Shown here in pieces: positions 46,126-57,428 of a stretch of DNA of 64,000 bases. A program made the translations under genes and the position numbers. How positions within the stretch are numbered: the stretch's first letter is position 1; each line of letters opens with the position of its first letter. A model generated the notes under the pieces. That model was not told the origin of the DNA, searched no databases, and saw only the letters and a list, made by a program, of their open reading frames with translations. The stretch comes from Isoetes taiwanensis (Eukaryota > Streptophyta > Lycopodiopsida > Isoetales > Isoetaceae): the NCBI GenBank assembly GCA_021234155.1, contig JAJEKV010000002.1:32851645-32915644 (forward strand), written 5' to 3'.

Positions 46126-48800
46126 AATACTAGGATCATGACCGATTGATATATCATCTGCATTCTCAAGATTGACACTAGAAATAGTTGCATGTTCTAA
46201 ACCACAATCTAAAACTTCCCAGTTGAATTTCTTTCAACAATGATCTCAAACTCACTCTAACAAATGGATCTTCATTCCGGATGTTTCGGATTTCTTCATC
46301 GCCATATCTAAGAATACATCTTTCTCCTCCATTTTTCAGAAATGTGCTTCACACTGTAGACTTACCAAAATAATACTGAGCAAAAGAATGAGGAACAAAC
46401 TCCCTCTACGTTTCCACCGTTTGAGCATTTGAAAAAATTCCCTCCAGCATTAATGAAGTGGTTGGTTATTATTAGAATTACTCATCGGTTACTGGAAAAG
46501 GCATCAACGTAATCAATGTTATACAAATTCTCAAACCACAAATGCATTTCTTAAACCACAAATACAAGCTATACTTTTAAGCTATTTTGGGGGACATGGG
46601 GACACCAAAACTGATCCACTATAGCGTGAATCCACCCAGGGGTGCACATCTAAGTTAATTGTTTAACTTAGATAACCTTAGGATAAGACCCATTTCCACA
46701 TGGCCTTATCCTATTGGGCAACCGCCACACGGTCTCATCCTAGTGGTGCCACGTGGCATCCCATGTGGACCCACACCTATATTAGCTCTAACCCTAACCC
46801 TAGACCTTTTTCCCCCGACCTAGCACCTAAACCCTCATCCCGCAGCCACCAAACTCCGTTTGAGCATCGGTCGTTGTAGCCTAGCACGGGAGCAGCCCCT
46901 GGAAGGTGTGTATGATCGTAGAGGGAGCAAGTCTTGAGCCACGTCCAAGGAGCATGGAGACGCCGGGGATGGGAGGAAGCGCCGGAGGAGGTAGGTTGAG
47001 TAGAGTCCATGTTAGTTCATGCGGGAGTTAGCACTCCGGATGGGTTAGTATTTCGTAGCTAGAGTAGAGCCACCCTAGATCCTTTGTTGAACATCTTGAA
47101 CCCTAATCAATGAACCCTAACTAATAGTTAGATATGTATGATTAGGTTAAGATGTTCATATGATATTGTTCATGATGATTATGGGATGATGGTTGATCAT
47201 GTTTGTTCCTCTTGTGTTGGGAAGGGGGTAGAGACCTAGGGCCATATGTCGTATGTTCCTAGTATAGATCCCTTAGTTCCTATTAGATTGGCGGCTTTGT
47301 GCATAGGAACCCACCAGGCTATGGAGGCTATGATGTGACTCCAGCACTACACAACGGGCTAGAGGCAATATGGAGGGAGGATCCCCTGCCGAGTGGGGGG
47401 CTACAGGGGGATCCCATAGTGGGCTAGGCTTATGGCCGGTCACTTGTGTGGGCGGGCATGGGTCCCACACCTCCGGGCGAAGGTGTTGCCCCTGCCTCTC
47501 AAGAGTTGCAAGTGTCGGCTTGGCTCTTGTTTTGGGGGTTCGGTCTGGTATTTAATCGTGTGTCGCCACGATTCTCTAGCCGCCCGTAGAGCCTCTAGAC
47601 CCGGGAAGGGGAGATGCAACCCTTCCTACCTCGGCGGACCGGGGAGATGCAACCTGGAGTAGTCCCGATGGGTGATGCCATGGGATTGCGTGATCCAGGA
47701 AGGTTAGAGTCATGCCGAGCCCTGATCTAGCCCATCGCAAAGTATGCATAGGAGGGGCGGATGGAGTGGTCAACCCTAGCCATTGTCTTATGCCAGCTGC
47801 CGCCATTGTTATGACTCGGTCCGCTCTACCTTGAGGCCTATCCGGTCGGTCGACTTCCTTGTGTGTCGATCCGGGTAGGAGCTCTCACGCGTTTTTTATG
47901 GTATGTGGCTATGTTCTTTGCACCTTTGGATATGTGATGGACTACCCTTCGAGGTAGTATTTGTATTGTTGATGCTAGTTCTGACATGTTTATCGCTTCC
48001 GCTGTTATAGGAGCCCATAGGGGAAGGGCGCGCCAAGACACCTTCGTGTCCCCTCCCCGCACTAGGGCCACCCTAGAGTGCGGGGTAGACGGAGGGCCTG
48101 TGCGGCTGTTGAGCCGGATGGGGGATTTCCTGCCGAGTGTACGGCCGAGCGCCGTATATTTAGCAGGGAGCGTCACATCACCGCAGTCTCAGACAGGACG
48201 CATGCTTCCTCAGTAAGCTATGGGATGCCAGCACCCTTGAACAGGTCAAGACGGCAAATTATCAACGCTACATAAATTCTAAGTTGGAGCGGGGCCCGCA
48301 ATGCTATCTGCGCACTCATCTACCCATGAAAAAGCGCAGATCCGTTGCCTCTATCCGCACATGTGCACGCCATCTTCGGATTGAGACAAGGAGATGGGTA
48401 TGCCACACCCTTCAAAGTTCCCGGCATATGATGACATTCGAACACGCTATGCTGAGTTGGTCCATCTTGGCCAGCCCCTGCATGAGATGCTGAGCACGAG
48501 CTCGGTACGGAGGTTGGGCTCATAGATTCAAGAGATCATGGATCGCCGAGATCAGCTTGGCCCTCAGGCACGTACCTGATGCATGTACATATTTCTATCT
48601 ATATTTGTATTTGTTTTTCTATTTGTACAGTTTGACAGTAGGCCTATTCCTGTCAAGGTTTTTCCCCCAAACAACCCTTTAGGGCGGGGCCGGGACAGTA
48701 ATACGTTTGTTGCGCCTCTTGTTGGATCCCATAGGCCAATTGGTCTCCGTGGACGATAAAAACTCTATTCTATTCTATTCTATTCTATTCTATTATTAAT

Positions 48801-51640
48801 TTAATATGGAAAATGGCATTCGAGTTAAAATATTGCGGTGAATTCTATATTTTAGGAACTATGTGTTGTTAGCTTCGTATCTTGTTGTTCAATTATTCTT
48901 TATGCTTCCTGAGTTTTAATCATGTGAGTTGGTACCTTCCATCTAAAAATACTAGTTTTGTTTGAGGTACATCTTTATAGAAGGTACTAGATTTGTTTGA
49001 GTTACATGCTTTATCTTGTAACGCAAAATATATATATATTTCCTTTGATATAATACATGTGTCTCCAATGAGACATGATGCTCCGACTCAACATACAAGA
49101 ATATATAAGAGATTTCCATCGAAAGATCTCTAGACCTCGTTAGATAAAGCACTTGTGAAGAAATCCAAATGACACTAGTGTAAACCATCCAAATCACACT
49201 AGTTTTGTTGCTCACATTCGTTAAGCAATATCTTTAGTAGATGCAAAGTTCTGTCCATATTGCAATTTTAAGAACAAAGAATTCGATATTCTTAAATCAT
49301 TGGACCACAAGGATCAAAACTCTTAAATAGAATACCTCTTGGATGGGTTACCCTTCTGATTGTTCTCATGCTTTGAATGCACCACAGTCTCCTAAGGTAG
49401 TATAAATGGGATATATTAAAAGAGTTGATAAAAATGTTTAGTTACAGCAAAATAGATCCAACTATGGTCAGTTGCTAACGTGATAACACCATCATTTCTG
49501 GAGGTAATCAACTTACTCACTTGCATAATTGATCTCTGATCCATCGTTGCTTCTAGGAGTGTCAAAGTTTTCATACAAGCTGAGATTTTGACTATGAACA
49601 ACCCTTTAATCTTACAGAATGCTCTACAATGTGAAGCTAGTAAAAGAATGTTTCAATGATCTTATAGGCAGCCTTTATTCATTCCTATAACAGAAGCAAT
49701 TTAAATTTTTTTGGGATTACAGAATGCTAACTGCAGAAAAACCTCAAAGCTAGCAAGGAAGCTAACCTGAAGTATTTTCCTAAGCACTACATGGTTAGTG
49801 CTTTCATCTTAGTATATGACTTTCTCTGTAACTTACATCCTGCAGTTTTTGGTCTATGTCTTTTACCACAAACCTAAAAAAAAATTACTACACACTTAGA
49901 TCCTGAGTATTGAACTCAAACTTCACAAGAGTTTTGTGCAACTTGCCATCGCTCAGCAGCTAATTTCTACTACTCAAGTTTGAGGTCGCACACCCCTTAT
50001 TCCTTAATCTACACCGTACGTAAAGTTCCTCGTTTGTGGGATATACAAGTACAAAATTTGCTATACTGTATAACAAGATCCGCAAAATACTATAAGAATT
50101 CAAGCGGAATACTATATGGTGTTGATTTCGTATGTGCAAAATACAATTATGAGGGCTCTTGCTGCCCTACGTCACCTCCCGTGTGAATATGCACCCAAAT
50201 CAAAGGGGGTTTAAGGGGGATTTTAATTTAAATGTGTTGGACCCAATGGTTGTGTTAATTAATGTCAATGGTAGTTATGTGTTGGTTGTTAATGTCAATG
50301 GTTGTTATGTGTTGGGGGATTTAATTTTTATATGTTGGATGTTAATGGTTTGTGTTGCAAAAAAAAAATTTTGGCCCCTTCGGGGCCTTAGGGACGTAAA
50401 CCCCCTCCCCCCCCATGTGACAAAAAATTTAGAATTCAAACCAGAAAGCTTTTGAATTTCATCACAATAAAACAAATAGAACATAAGTAAAAGTTACCAT
50501 GAAGATAGAGCAGATTGATCCCATTATTCTGAAGGGTGAAAGCATGCTATGGCATACCACTTTTTGAACCCTCAAAAGTACCTATGCTGGGTACTTTTAA
50601 AAATGGTACTTTTTGTTTTTCCTTCTCATTAAAATCAATCCAAAATTTTTGAATTGAAGGTCAATATAATGCCAATCTATAGTATTAGAGGATAAACAAT
50701 ACTATTAAAGACTAAAATGAATGAATAAACTCTCAAACTTATTGTTTATTGAGACATTTATGCAAGTTCCCAGTACCCGGTGTTGGCTACTCGGTGTTCG
50801 CTACTTTTCTGGGTAGTTTCACACTCCCTAAAAAGAACTTTAGATGGTACACCCTAGCATGCTTTTACCCTGAAAGTCATAAAGTTTGCAACACCCATAC
50901 ACAAACATTTTTCAACTGGAATTTAACAGCAACCTTTGGCCTCCATGGATTCTTGTGGTGAGAAACCAAAGTGGGAAACTTTTCTGCTTGTTAGCACAAG
51001 GATCTAGAAGCCTTGGAATTTGCTTAATAACTGCCTCAAAATCTAAAAATGCATGGTAATTTTTTGCAAGCTTCATTCGGAATGAGCCATAAAACAATAT
51101 CCAATAGCGCAATCCTGTATTAAACAGCTGGTAGGATGTGAAAGCCTACCAAACCCGGCTGAAAGATTGCTGTTTTAGCATAGATAACTTAACCAAACAT
51201 ATCCATATCATACACTATCAAAAATATCTCGGAGAGAGCTTTCCAAGGCAATAAAAATCATCTCAAACAGAGCTCTGGATCAAAAGTTATGATAAGAAAT
51301 GTGTTGCCAGCGGGGAAACTGCACTACATGCGCCCTTCAAGCCCTTCATGTGCCCATTATGCACTACACACACAAAAAGAGGGCTTTTGTTGTGAGCCAT
51401 TGGTTGTTGACCATTATGCACCACACGCACGAAAAAAAAGGCTTTTGTTGTGAGCCATTGGTTGTTGATCATTGAAAAAAAAGGCTAAAATCAATGGCTC
51501 AGAAATGGTGCACTCTAGATGTACGCATTAGTACATCCATTTGAATACATCACGAAATCATAGGAAAACCTCCATTGAATTGTCGCTCTATTGTCTGATT
51601 TCAATTCAAAATGGAAAGAATTGTCTACATTACTCCAAGA
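48801..51640. other. Gene-free region
   Basis: No coding region is supported on either strand. At 50372-50400 TTGGCCCCTTCGGGGCC is a short perfect hairpin after an A-run, and 50240-50340 has a weak repeat (TTAATGTCAATGGTTGTTATG). Near 51360-51480 the phrase CTTTTGTTGTGAGCCATTGG occurs twice. None of this identifies an element. Confidence 0.4.
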
Positions 51641-51689
51641 TATCTTATCGCAGTTCTAATTTTGGCAACTACATCTTATAGTATGAAGT

Positions 51690-52084
51690 CAGATTGATAG
51701 CACCAAAAGTGACCTAATTTTACTTAACTACTCTACTTTTAGCGCGAAGCGGATAATCCTACCTTGAACTCACTACAGTCTGCAGGGGTGGTTGTGGGTG
51801 ATCCTCGAGGGCTCATTGTGCAGTATTGGTGCAAAAATTTGAACCCTAATAGGGAGTTTAAAGAAACTCAGTAAGAAATTTAAATGTTTTCTTCATGTCT
51901 GCATATCTATGGCACTTTTAGACAATACATCTTCTGCAATATATCGTGTATATCGTTATCCTTTCCTCTACTCGTTTATGGATAAGCCAAATAATGATGG
52001 AGATAGTAGGCAATCCTGTGCTGCTATCCAGCAAGAGGGCTACACAACATAAGAACAGTGACCCGAAGATCCCTTTCTCTCTCT

Positions 52085-52116
<32 letters not shown>

Positions 52117-53090
52117 GGGTTAAATGAATGTATTTTTATTGTCCACGAAGATTAATTGGTCTATGGGACCCAAACAAAGAGAAGATCAAGCATATTACTG
52201 TCATGATTAAAAAACTCTCCCTTCGAAGGTTTTTTGAGGGCAAAAATTCGGCATGCTGACAAACAGTATAATAATGATGTATTAGGGTACATTTCAATGC
52301 CATGATAGGGGACATATCTATGATCTGTTGAAGATACAATCCCAGTCATTCTACTGAGGCTTGTGTCCTTTGTTAGAATTTATTCCTCTCATGTCGATTT
52401 AATAGCCATAGTATCTTTGAAGTTAACCCAAGTTTTGACATGAGTAGTCCTTTGTTGGAATTTTTAGTAGCCTCATGTTGATTTAATACCCATAGCGTAT
52501 TTGATGCCTTGCACAACTTGCTTAGAAATGTTTGCAATGCAATATTAGGATGTTCACATCAAAGAATCGTGTAGGCAGTTGTATGCCATGGATGTGATGT
52601 GCAACAGAAGTGGGGAGGGAATTCTTGCCAGCCCTCGACCTATATAGAATCTGGGTAGAATTAGAATTAAAAATCAGAACTAGAATTGTCACTACATCTA
52701 CGGTGGGAGGCTAGAGAGATAAAGAGAAAGTTAACTCATATTTTTTCATTTTAGCTATTCTGTTCTGGAGTTTGTGGTCCTTCATGCTATTTCAAAAGCC
52801 ATAGTACCTTTGAAGTGATGGAGAGAACGTGATTGTTGGAATTTACTTCCCTCGTTGATTTAATAGCCATAGTATCTTTAAAGTTAACTCAAGTTTTGAC
52901 ATGAGTAGTCCTTTGTTGGAATTTTTAGTAGCCTTACGTTGATTTAATAGTTATAGACTATCTGATGTTTTGCAAATCATCTTATCTAAAGATCATCTGT
53001 AGTCTCTTCAGGATATTGAACATTACAACTTTGCCTAGAAGTGTTTGCAATGCAATAATATGCCACATTCCACATTTCTATGGATGCATA
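51690..53090 (-). repeat. Dispersed 1.3-kb repeat, minus orientation
   Basis: Reverse-complement relative of 17000-18380, matching it in several blocks (AAACTCCCTATTAGGGTTCAAA; GGTAGGATTATCCGCTTCG; TTGATTTAATAGCCATAGTA). The last block is tandemly repeated at about 52370-52500 and 52840-52960. A LINE 3'-end copy (52099-52350) interrupts it. Confidence 0.6.
52099..52350 (-). mobile_element. Short LINE 3'-end copy (SINE-like)
   Basis: Inverted counterpart of 23449-23692, with the A-tail represented as a run of T (52088-52116) after a CT-rich stretch. It shows the same sequence order: TGTATCTTCAACAGATCATAG, hairpin, GGGTCCCATAGACCAATT, GGACAATAAAAATACATTC, poly(A). Confidence 0.75.
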
Positions 53091-53710
53091 GCAAATGTTG
53101 GAAGATAGGAATTCTTTCAACCATCTGAGATCAGAGAACCTAGTTCACAGTACAAGGTTGCTCAGATACAGATATATTCATAAGGATTACATAAGGAGAA
53201 CATGTTGAAGACATCAAAAACAAAGAGAGCATATTTAACCTATGGTCTATATGACATAAGGTTATTTATGAAAGATGAAGTATAAGACCATTGAGTTGAT
53301 ATATGGGTTTAGAGTTATAAATGGTGGAGAGAATATAGGTTTGAATTTAGAAAGCAGATGAATAGACAAGCACCGAGCTGCTACTGCGATGGGAGCTGCA
53401 AAGCGGCCAGATCTGCACCATTCGGTGAGGTCTGGCCCTATAAATCAAGATGGAAATCAGAGTAAAGGAGGCTGGAGATGTATACGAAGATGCTTGTAAA
53501 TGTATGCTTGTGTTCTCGGGGTTAATGGTTCAGTATTTTAGTAAAGGCCTAATGAACAGTGTTTTGCTTCAATGGTTGATAGTATGATTTCATAATTGAA
53601 TTCATTTGCTATACCATTGAATGGTTAAAGTCTAGTTAGTCATTATCTAAATTGAATTGAGTTATTTTAAACCATTGAATTCTCTTCAATTGGTATCAGA
53701 GCTAAAAACT

Positions 53711-54932
53711 ATGACTACTAGACTGGGTGCATCTTTATTAAGTGCAGTAGAAGTGTTCAAAGGCACAGGGGGCTTCCAAGTGTGGAAGGAAAAGATCAAG
53801 GAGATCTTGGAGGTGGAGGGGCTTTGGCCCTATGTTGGAGAAGATGCTAGCAGTAATGAAGTCAATGGCACAACAGCTACAATTGTCTCCATAGCAGACG
53901 AAGGATCCAGCTCTGGAGAAGTTGAGGTAACCAGCTCGAACATTAATGCAAAGTTAATTGAGGCTAAGAGTATTGTTACAGTTAAGTTGAGTCCTAGCAT
54001 CTTGTTAAAAGTGAGAGGAATGAATCCTAGGGCAATCTAGAAATATCTTATCAAAACTTATGAAAATAAGACCTCATCCCAGCTAGATGTACTTGATAGA
54101 GAGCTTAGAAATCTGAAGTTTCATGAGAAGGATGATATAACAGATTTCTTCCAAAACTTTGACAACTTGATAGCAGATCTAGAAGCAGCGTGGGTTATAA
54201 TAACTAATGAACATCAAGTAATGTCAATTGCACGAGCATTCTCTGCTTATGACCAGCTATCCACTTTAGTCAAGGGTCAAAACAGAATTGGAACAAAAGA
54301 AATTATTAGGAGAATATGATGAACAATCCGAGGTCCTGTATGTTGGGAAGGCAAAAGGCAGATCTGAGAAAGGTAAAATGGGACCTTGTTATCATTGCAA
54401 TACATATGGGCACTTAAAATATAACTGCCCTAAGCTAGCAAAAGACGATAGGTGCTTCAATTGTGATGGACTGGGGCATCTAGCAGCAAACTGCTCTAGC
54501 CCTAAAGATTTTGCAAAAGGAAGAGGAAGAGGAGAGACAAGGGGAAATGTAAGAGGAAGGTTCAACAATAGAGGGAGAGGCAGGGGAAGAAACACCTCTG
54601 CTGTAAATTTGACAAAGGAGGTCAACAACTCAGAAAAGGAGGAATTGGACGAGAATGAAGAGGTAAGGGAGAAATGTTTTAGCACTTTGACTGTAAATGA
54701 GACTAAAAATAATAGTGACTTGCTTGTTTTAGATTCTGGAGCTGAGAGATGCGTAATCAAACAAGCAAGTCAACTTAAAAATAAGACAAGGAGAAGTTCA
54801 AGTTACATACAACTTGGAGATGGGAAATTGCAACAAGTAGAAGAAGCTGGAATGTTGGAGATCTTTGATTTGGCTGGAAAGCCTGTAGAACTCAGAAATG
54901 TCTTATGTGTACCATCAATTATCAGAATTTAA
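53711..54932 (+). pseudogene. Copia Gag and protease start
   Basis: The first Met of the likely Gag is at 53711 (MTTRLGASLLSAVEVFKGTG). An in-frame TAG at about 54037 replaces a Trp; Gag continues as YENKTSSQLDVLDRELRNLK. From 54288 another frame carries two CCHC knuckles, CYHCNTYGHLKYNC and CFNCDGLGHLAANC, which bind RNA, then an RGRG-rich linker and the aspartic protease triad region LVLDSGAE. The frame breaks near 54280 and again near 54900. Confidence 0.85.
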
Positions 54933-55740
54933 TTTCTGTTAGTCAATTAGTTGATCTCGGGTACAAAGTATGTTTTGAAAAAACTCATTGTAATATTTTT
55001 CTTGGCAATGAACTAAAGTTTTTGGCGAAAAGAGTAGGCAATTTGTTTGCACTTGACAAAATCAATGTTGAAGGCAATATAAATTTGGTCACTGCTAAAG
55101 AATGGCATGAAAGGCTTAGTCATACTCATATGAACAACATAAATTATATGATTAAGAATGGGATGATTGTAGGAGAAGAACAAAAGGATCATTTCCTTTG
55201 TGAAGGATGTCTTTTGGGAAAGCATACAAGACTGAGTTTTAAAAGGTCAATAAAAAGGGCAAAAGGGATTTTAGACCTTATACACACTGATTTATGTGGT
55301 CCAATTAATGTGACCAGCTTGTCAGGGAAGAAGTATTTCATAACATTTATAGATGATTACTCAAGGAAAACTAAGTGCTATATCTTAAGGCACAAAGACC
55401 AAGCTTTCACAGCATACAAATTATTTGAGCAAGAAATAGAAAGACAAACTGGAAGAAAAATCAAATGTGTCAGGTCTGACAGAGGGGGAGAATTTCTATC
55501 AGGGGAATTTAAAAGACATTGCAAAACTAAGGGGATAAGGAGGCAACTAACCTGCAGGTACACACCTCAGCGGCAGAAAGAAAGAACAGGACAATTCTAA
55601 ATGCAGTTCGATCCATGCTAAAACACTCAGGTATGCCAAATTTTTTATGGGATGAAGCAGTTAAAACTGCTGTGCTAATCCAAAATAAAGTGCCTTCCTC
55701 ATCTATCAATGGTAAAACCCCTGATGAGATGTGGATGACA
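54905..55740 (+). pseudogene. Copia integrase, interrupted by a LINE
   Basis: Contains the GAG-pre-integrase region (WHERLSHTHMNNI; CEGCLLGKHTRLSF) and the DDE integrase core: HTDLCGP, FIDDYSR and RSDRGGEF supply the catalytic D, D and E. A frame change near 55600 is followed by SMLKHSGMPNFLWDEAV. The integrase is cut at PDEMWMT by the LINE and resumes at 60889 (EMFKVYGCMVFAHVP). Confidence 0.9.
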
Positions 55741-57230
55741 TGCCCACTTGGGAGGAGCATACAGGCGGCCCACCGCGCAAGAGACCTAGACCTAGCAGTC
55801 AGGCCAAGGGAGAAGCCTCTTCCATGAAGAAGGAGGCTCGTGCAAAGGCTCAGGCGGCAAGCTCAGCTCAGCCAGCAGCACAGTCGACAGACCCAGCTTT
55901 GCAGACCTCAGACGCTGATTCCACAAGGATGGCACACCAGTCATGCCATGAGAGGTGGAGACAAACACAGGCGATGGTTGAGGATCACACCACTCAGATC
56001 TCACACCTGGCAGAAGAGCAACAAGCCTCCGTCCCCCAAGTGCTTAAGAAGCAACTGACTATAGTAAAGCAACAGTTTGCAGGCATTGAGACCCAAGTGC
56101 AACAATTGCTTGACAGTATTTGCTTGTTGCGGTTTGAAAGGGAGCAGGATAGCCAGACTCTTGCTGGCCTCCGGGCACAAATAGACACCATGTCTACCAG
56201 AGATGAAGTTATAATGAAGGACAAGGAGAGAATTGAGCAGGAGATGGTCACTGATATCTCCCATCTTCGATCAGACATTGCAGATGTCATTGCCACTCAG
56301 GGAGCATTTCAGATAGCAACTAACGAAAGTCAGTTGCTACAGCAGGCCCTTCAGAACAGGATCAACACAATGGAGATCACCTTCACATCGACAGATGATG
56401 TAATTGCCTCTAGGATACAGAAGTTGGAACAGCGTTCCCTTGTTCAAGAGCAAGAGGCACACGAGCTATGAGAAGCTACAATCCAACAGGGGAAAGGACT
56501 CCATGCCAATGCACATGAGGCCTTGCAAAATTGTGTATCCGAGTTGGAGCGGCAGAAACAATTCCAGCAGGAGCTGAGCTCTCGGCTTCAGAAGGTGGAG
56601 GCAATCTCAGGCACCTCAGCTACCACCCATGCTCAAGCACCCATGCGAAGTCAGTCTAGGCAGGCACCACGATGCCCTACTTCACCATTCCCTCCACACC
56701 AACAGGACCCTCCTGTTCATGGACATCGGACAGCGCCTTCAACTCACAGACATCAGCCGGTACATACTATCCCAGCAAACGTTGATCCACGTGAGCTTAG
56801 TGAACGCAGACGGAGAGGTCATAATTTGGTGATCCGTGGGCCTGCGGAAGAGGGAGAGAATCTCATTCACCAGACTCGGATGCAGATCATCAATCGTATG
56901 ACATTGCACGGGCTGTACACATTGCTCGAGCCACCCGTCATGGTGCTCGGCGTTACTGCCACAACCGTATTGTCATATTCCACGAAAGCGAGATATGCAA
57001 GTACGGGATGCCATACTGCGCCAGGGCAAGCAATTGAAGGGAACATCCTTGTATGTGGACCGAGACCTCACCCCAACGCAACAAGAGTCCCGCAGGTTCA
57101 CCAAGGTTCGAGGCATCCGCTGTCAAGGAGGAGCTGCGGGACTAGTTCGAGGCAAGATGCACATTTTTCGCTCACTGAATGTTGCTGCAGACCCTCCGGG
57201 ACATTCAGCTGCAGCCCCCACCTCCTCTGA
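55740..57230 (+). pseudogene. LINE ORF1, coiled-coil protein
   Basis: Starts at the MPTWEEH methionine; a basic patch RKRPRP follows. The middle is Gln/Glu-rich with heptad spacing (QVLKKQLTIVKQQFAGIE; QLLQQALQNRINTMEI) and should form a coiled coil, as in LINE ORF1 proteins that trimerise and bind element RNA. One TGA at 56469-56471 interrupts an otherwise continuous frame. A Pro/His-rich stretch follows, then RRRGHNLVIRGPAEEGENL, which resembles the start of the RRM-like part of ORF1 proteins. Confidence 0.75.
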
Positions 57231-57428
57231 TCATGCTCCTCCACCGTCTGCTCCAGCCCCATGCCCTGTTGCCACTGCCACTACTCCTGGGTCATATGCC
57301 ACCACAACTCCTGCTTCTCACTGCGGCCCAACCCCTCTTGCTTCTCCTCTGTCCACATGGTTTCGATGCGCACGCTTCCCACTCTTCCCCACAACTCAAT
57401 CTGCGCATGCCTCTGCTGCTAACAAATA

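Larger units (their letters stand above)
35534..46637. mobile_element. 11.1-kb DNA transposon with transposase, Ulp1-like and FCP1-like genes
   Basis: The left end GGGTGGATTCATGGTATGGT and the right end, reversed, GGGTGGATTCACGCTATAGT are imperfect terminal inverted repeats; the first 11 bases are identical and similarity continues over about 30. The flanks AGGG (35530-35533 and 46638-46641) form a 4-bp target duplication; a 3-bp AGG reading is also possible. The uninterrupted LTR1 gives the empty site. On the plus strand lie coiled-coil, FCP1-like and Ulp1-like exons; on the minus strand lie exons of a cysteine-rich transposase. TTGTGGTTT-type repeats lie about 1.3 kb inside each end. The motifs fit a widespread eukaryotic transposase family whose superfamily name I cannot assign from memory with confidence. 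Confidence 0.85.
35430..48177 (+). repeat. 3' LTR (LTR2), split by a DNA transposon
   Basis: The LTR pieces are 35430-35533 and 46638-48177. Once the transposon and one copy of its short target duplication are removed the LTR is about 1640 bases, like LTR1. It ends CGTCACA, followed by the TCACC duplication and LINE sequence. Confidence 0.9.
29630..48182 (+). mobile_element. LTR retrotransposon carrying a histone H3-like ORF
   Basis: LTR1 spans 29635-31275 and LTR2 spans 35430-48177, interrupted by an 11.1-kb DNA transposon; both are about 1640 bp once the insertion is removed. The termini are TGTGACG...CGTCACA. The whole is flanked by TCACC (29630-29634 and 48178-48182), a 5-bp target duplication. 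A tRNA-iMet primer-binding site follows LTR1. The internal part, 31276-34637, holds a histone H3-like ORF and a second unknown ORF. No gag, protease, integrase or reverse transcriptase is visible, so the element is non-autonomous or has lost its 3' half. The polypurine tract is missing because a copy of flanking unit A replaces the end of the interior. A second family member lies at 9.3-16.3 kb on the minus strand. Confidence 0.85.
29467..48800 (+). mobile_element. 5'-truncated LINE split by the LTR retrotransposon
   Basis: LINE sequence at 29467-29634 (GGTGG-CAGCATGG, GATGGAATGTGCAGGAGCAC) resumes at 48183 (GGACGCATGCTT, ATGAAAAAGCGCAG) and ends with the family 3' hairpin, GGTCTCCGTGGACGATAAAA and a (TTCTA)n tail at 48765-48800. 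It aligns with 60091-60885 of the complete copy. Everything between is the inserted LTR element plus a duplicated copy of unit A. Confidence 0.8.

Noticed and set aside
50372-50400. Bacterial-type terminator or Helitron 3' hairpin
   Set aside because: The GGCCCCTTCGGGGCC hairpin stands alone, with no CTRR end or paired 5' end, and the context is nuclear plant DNA.
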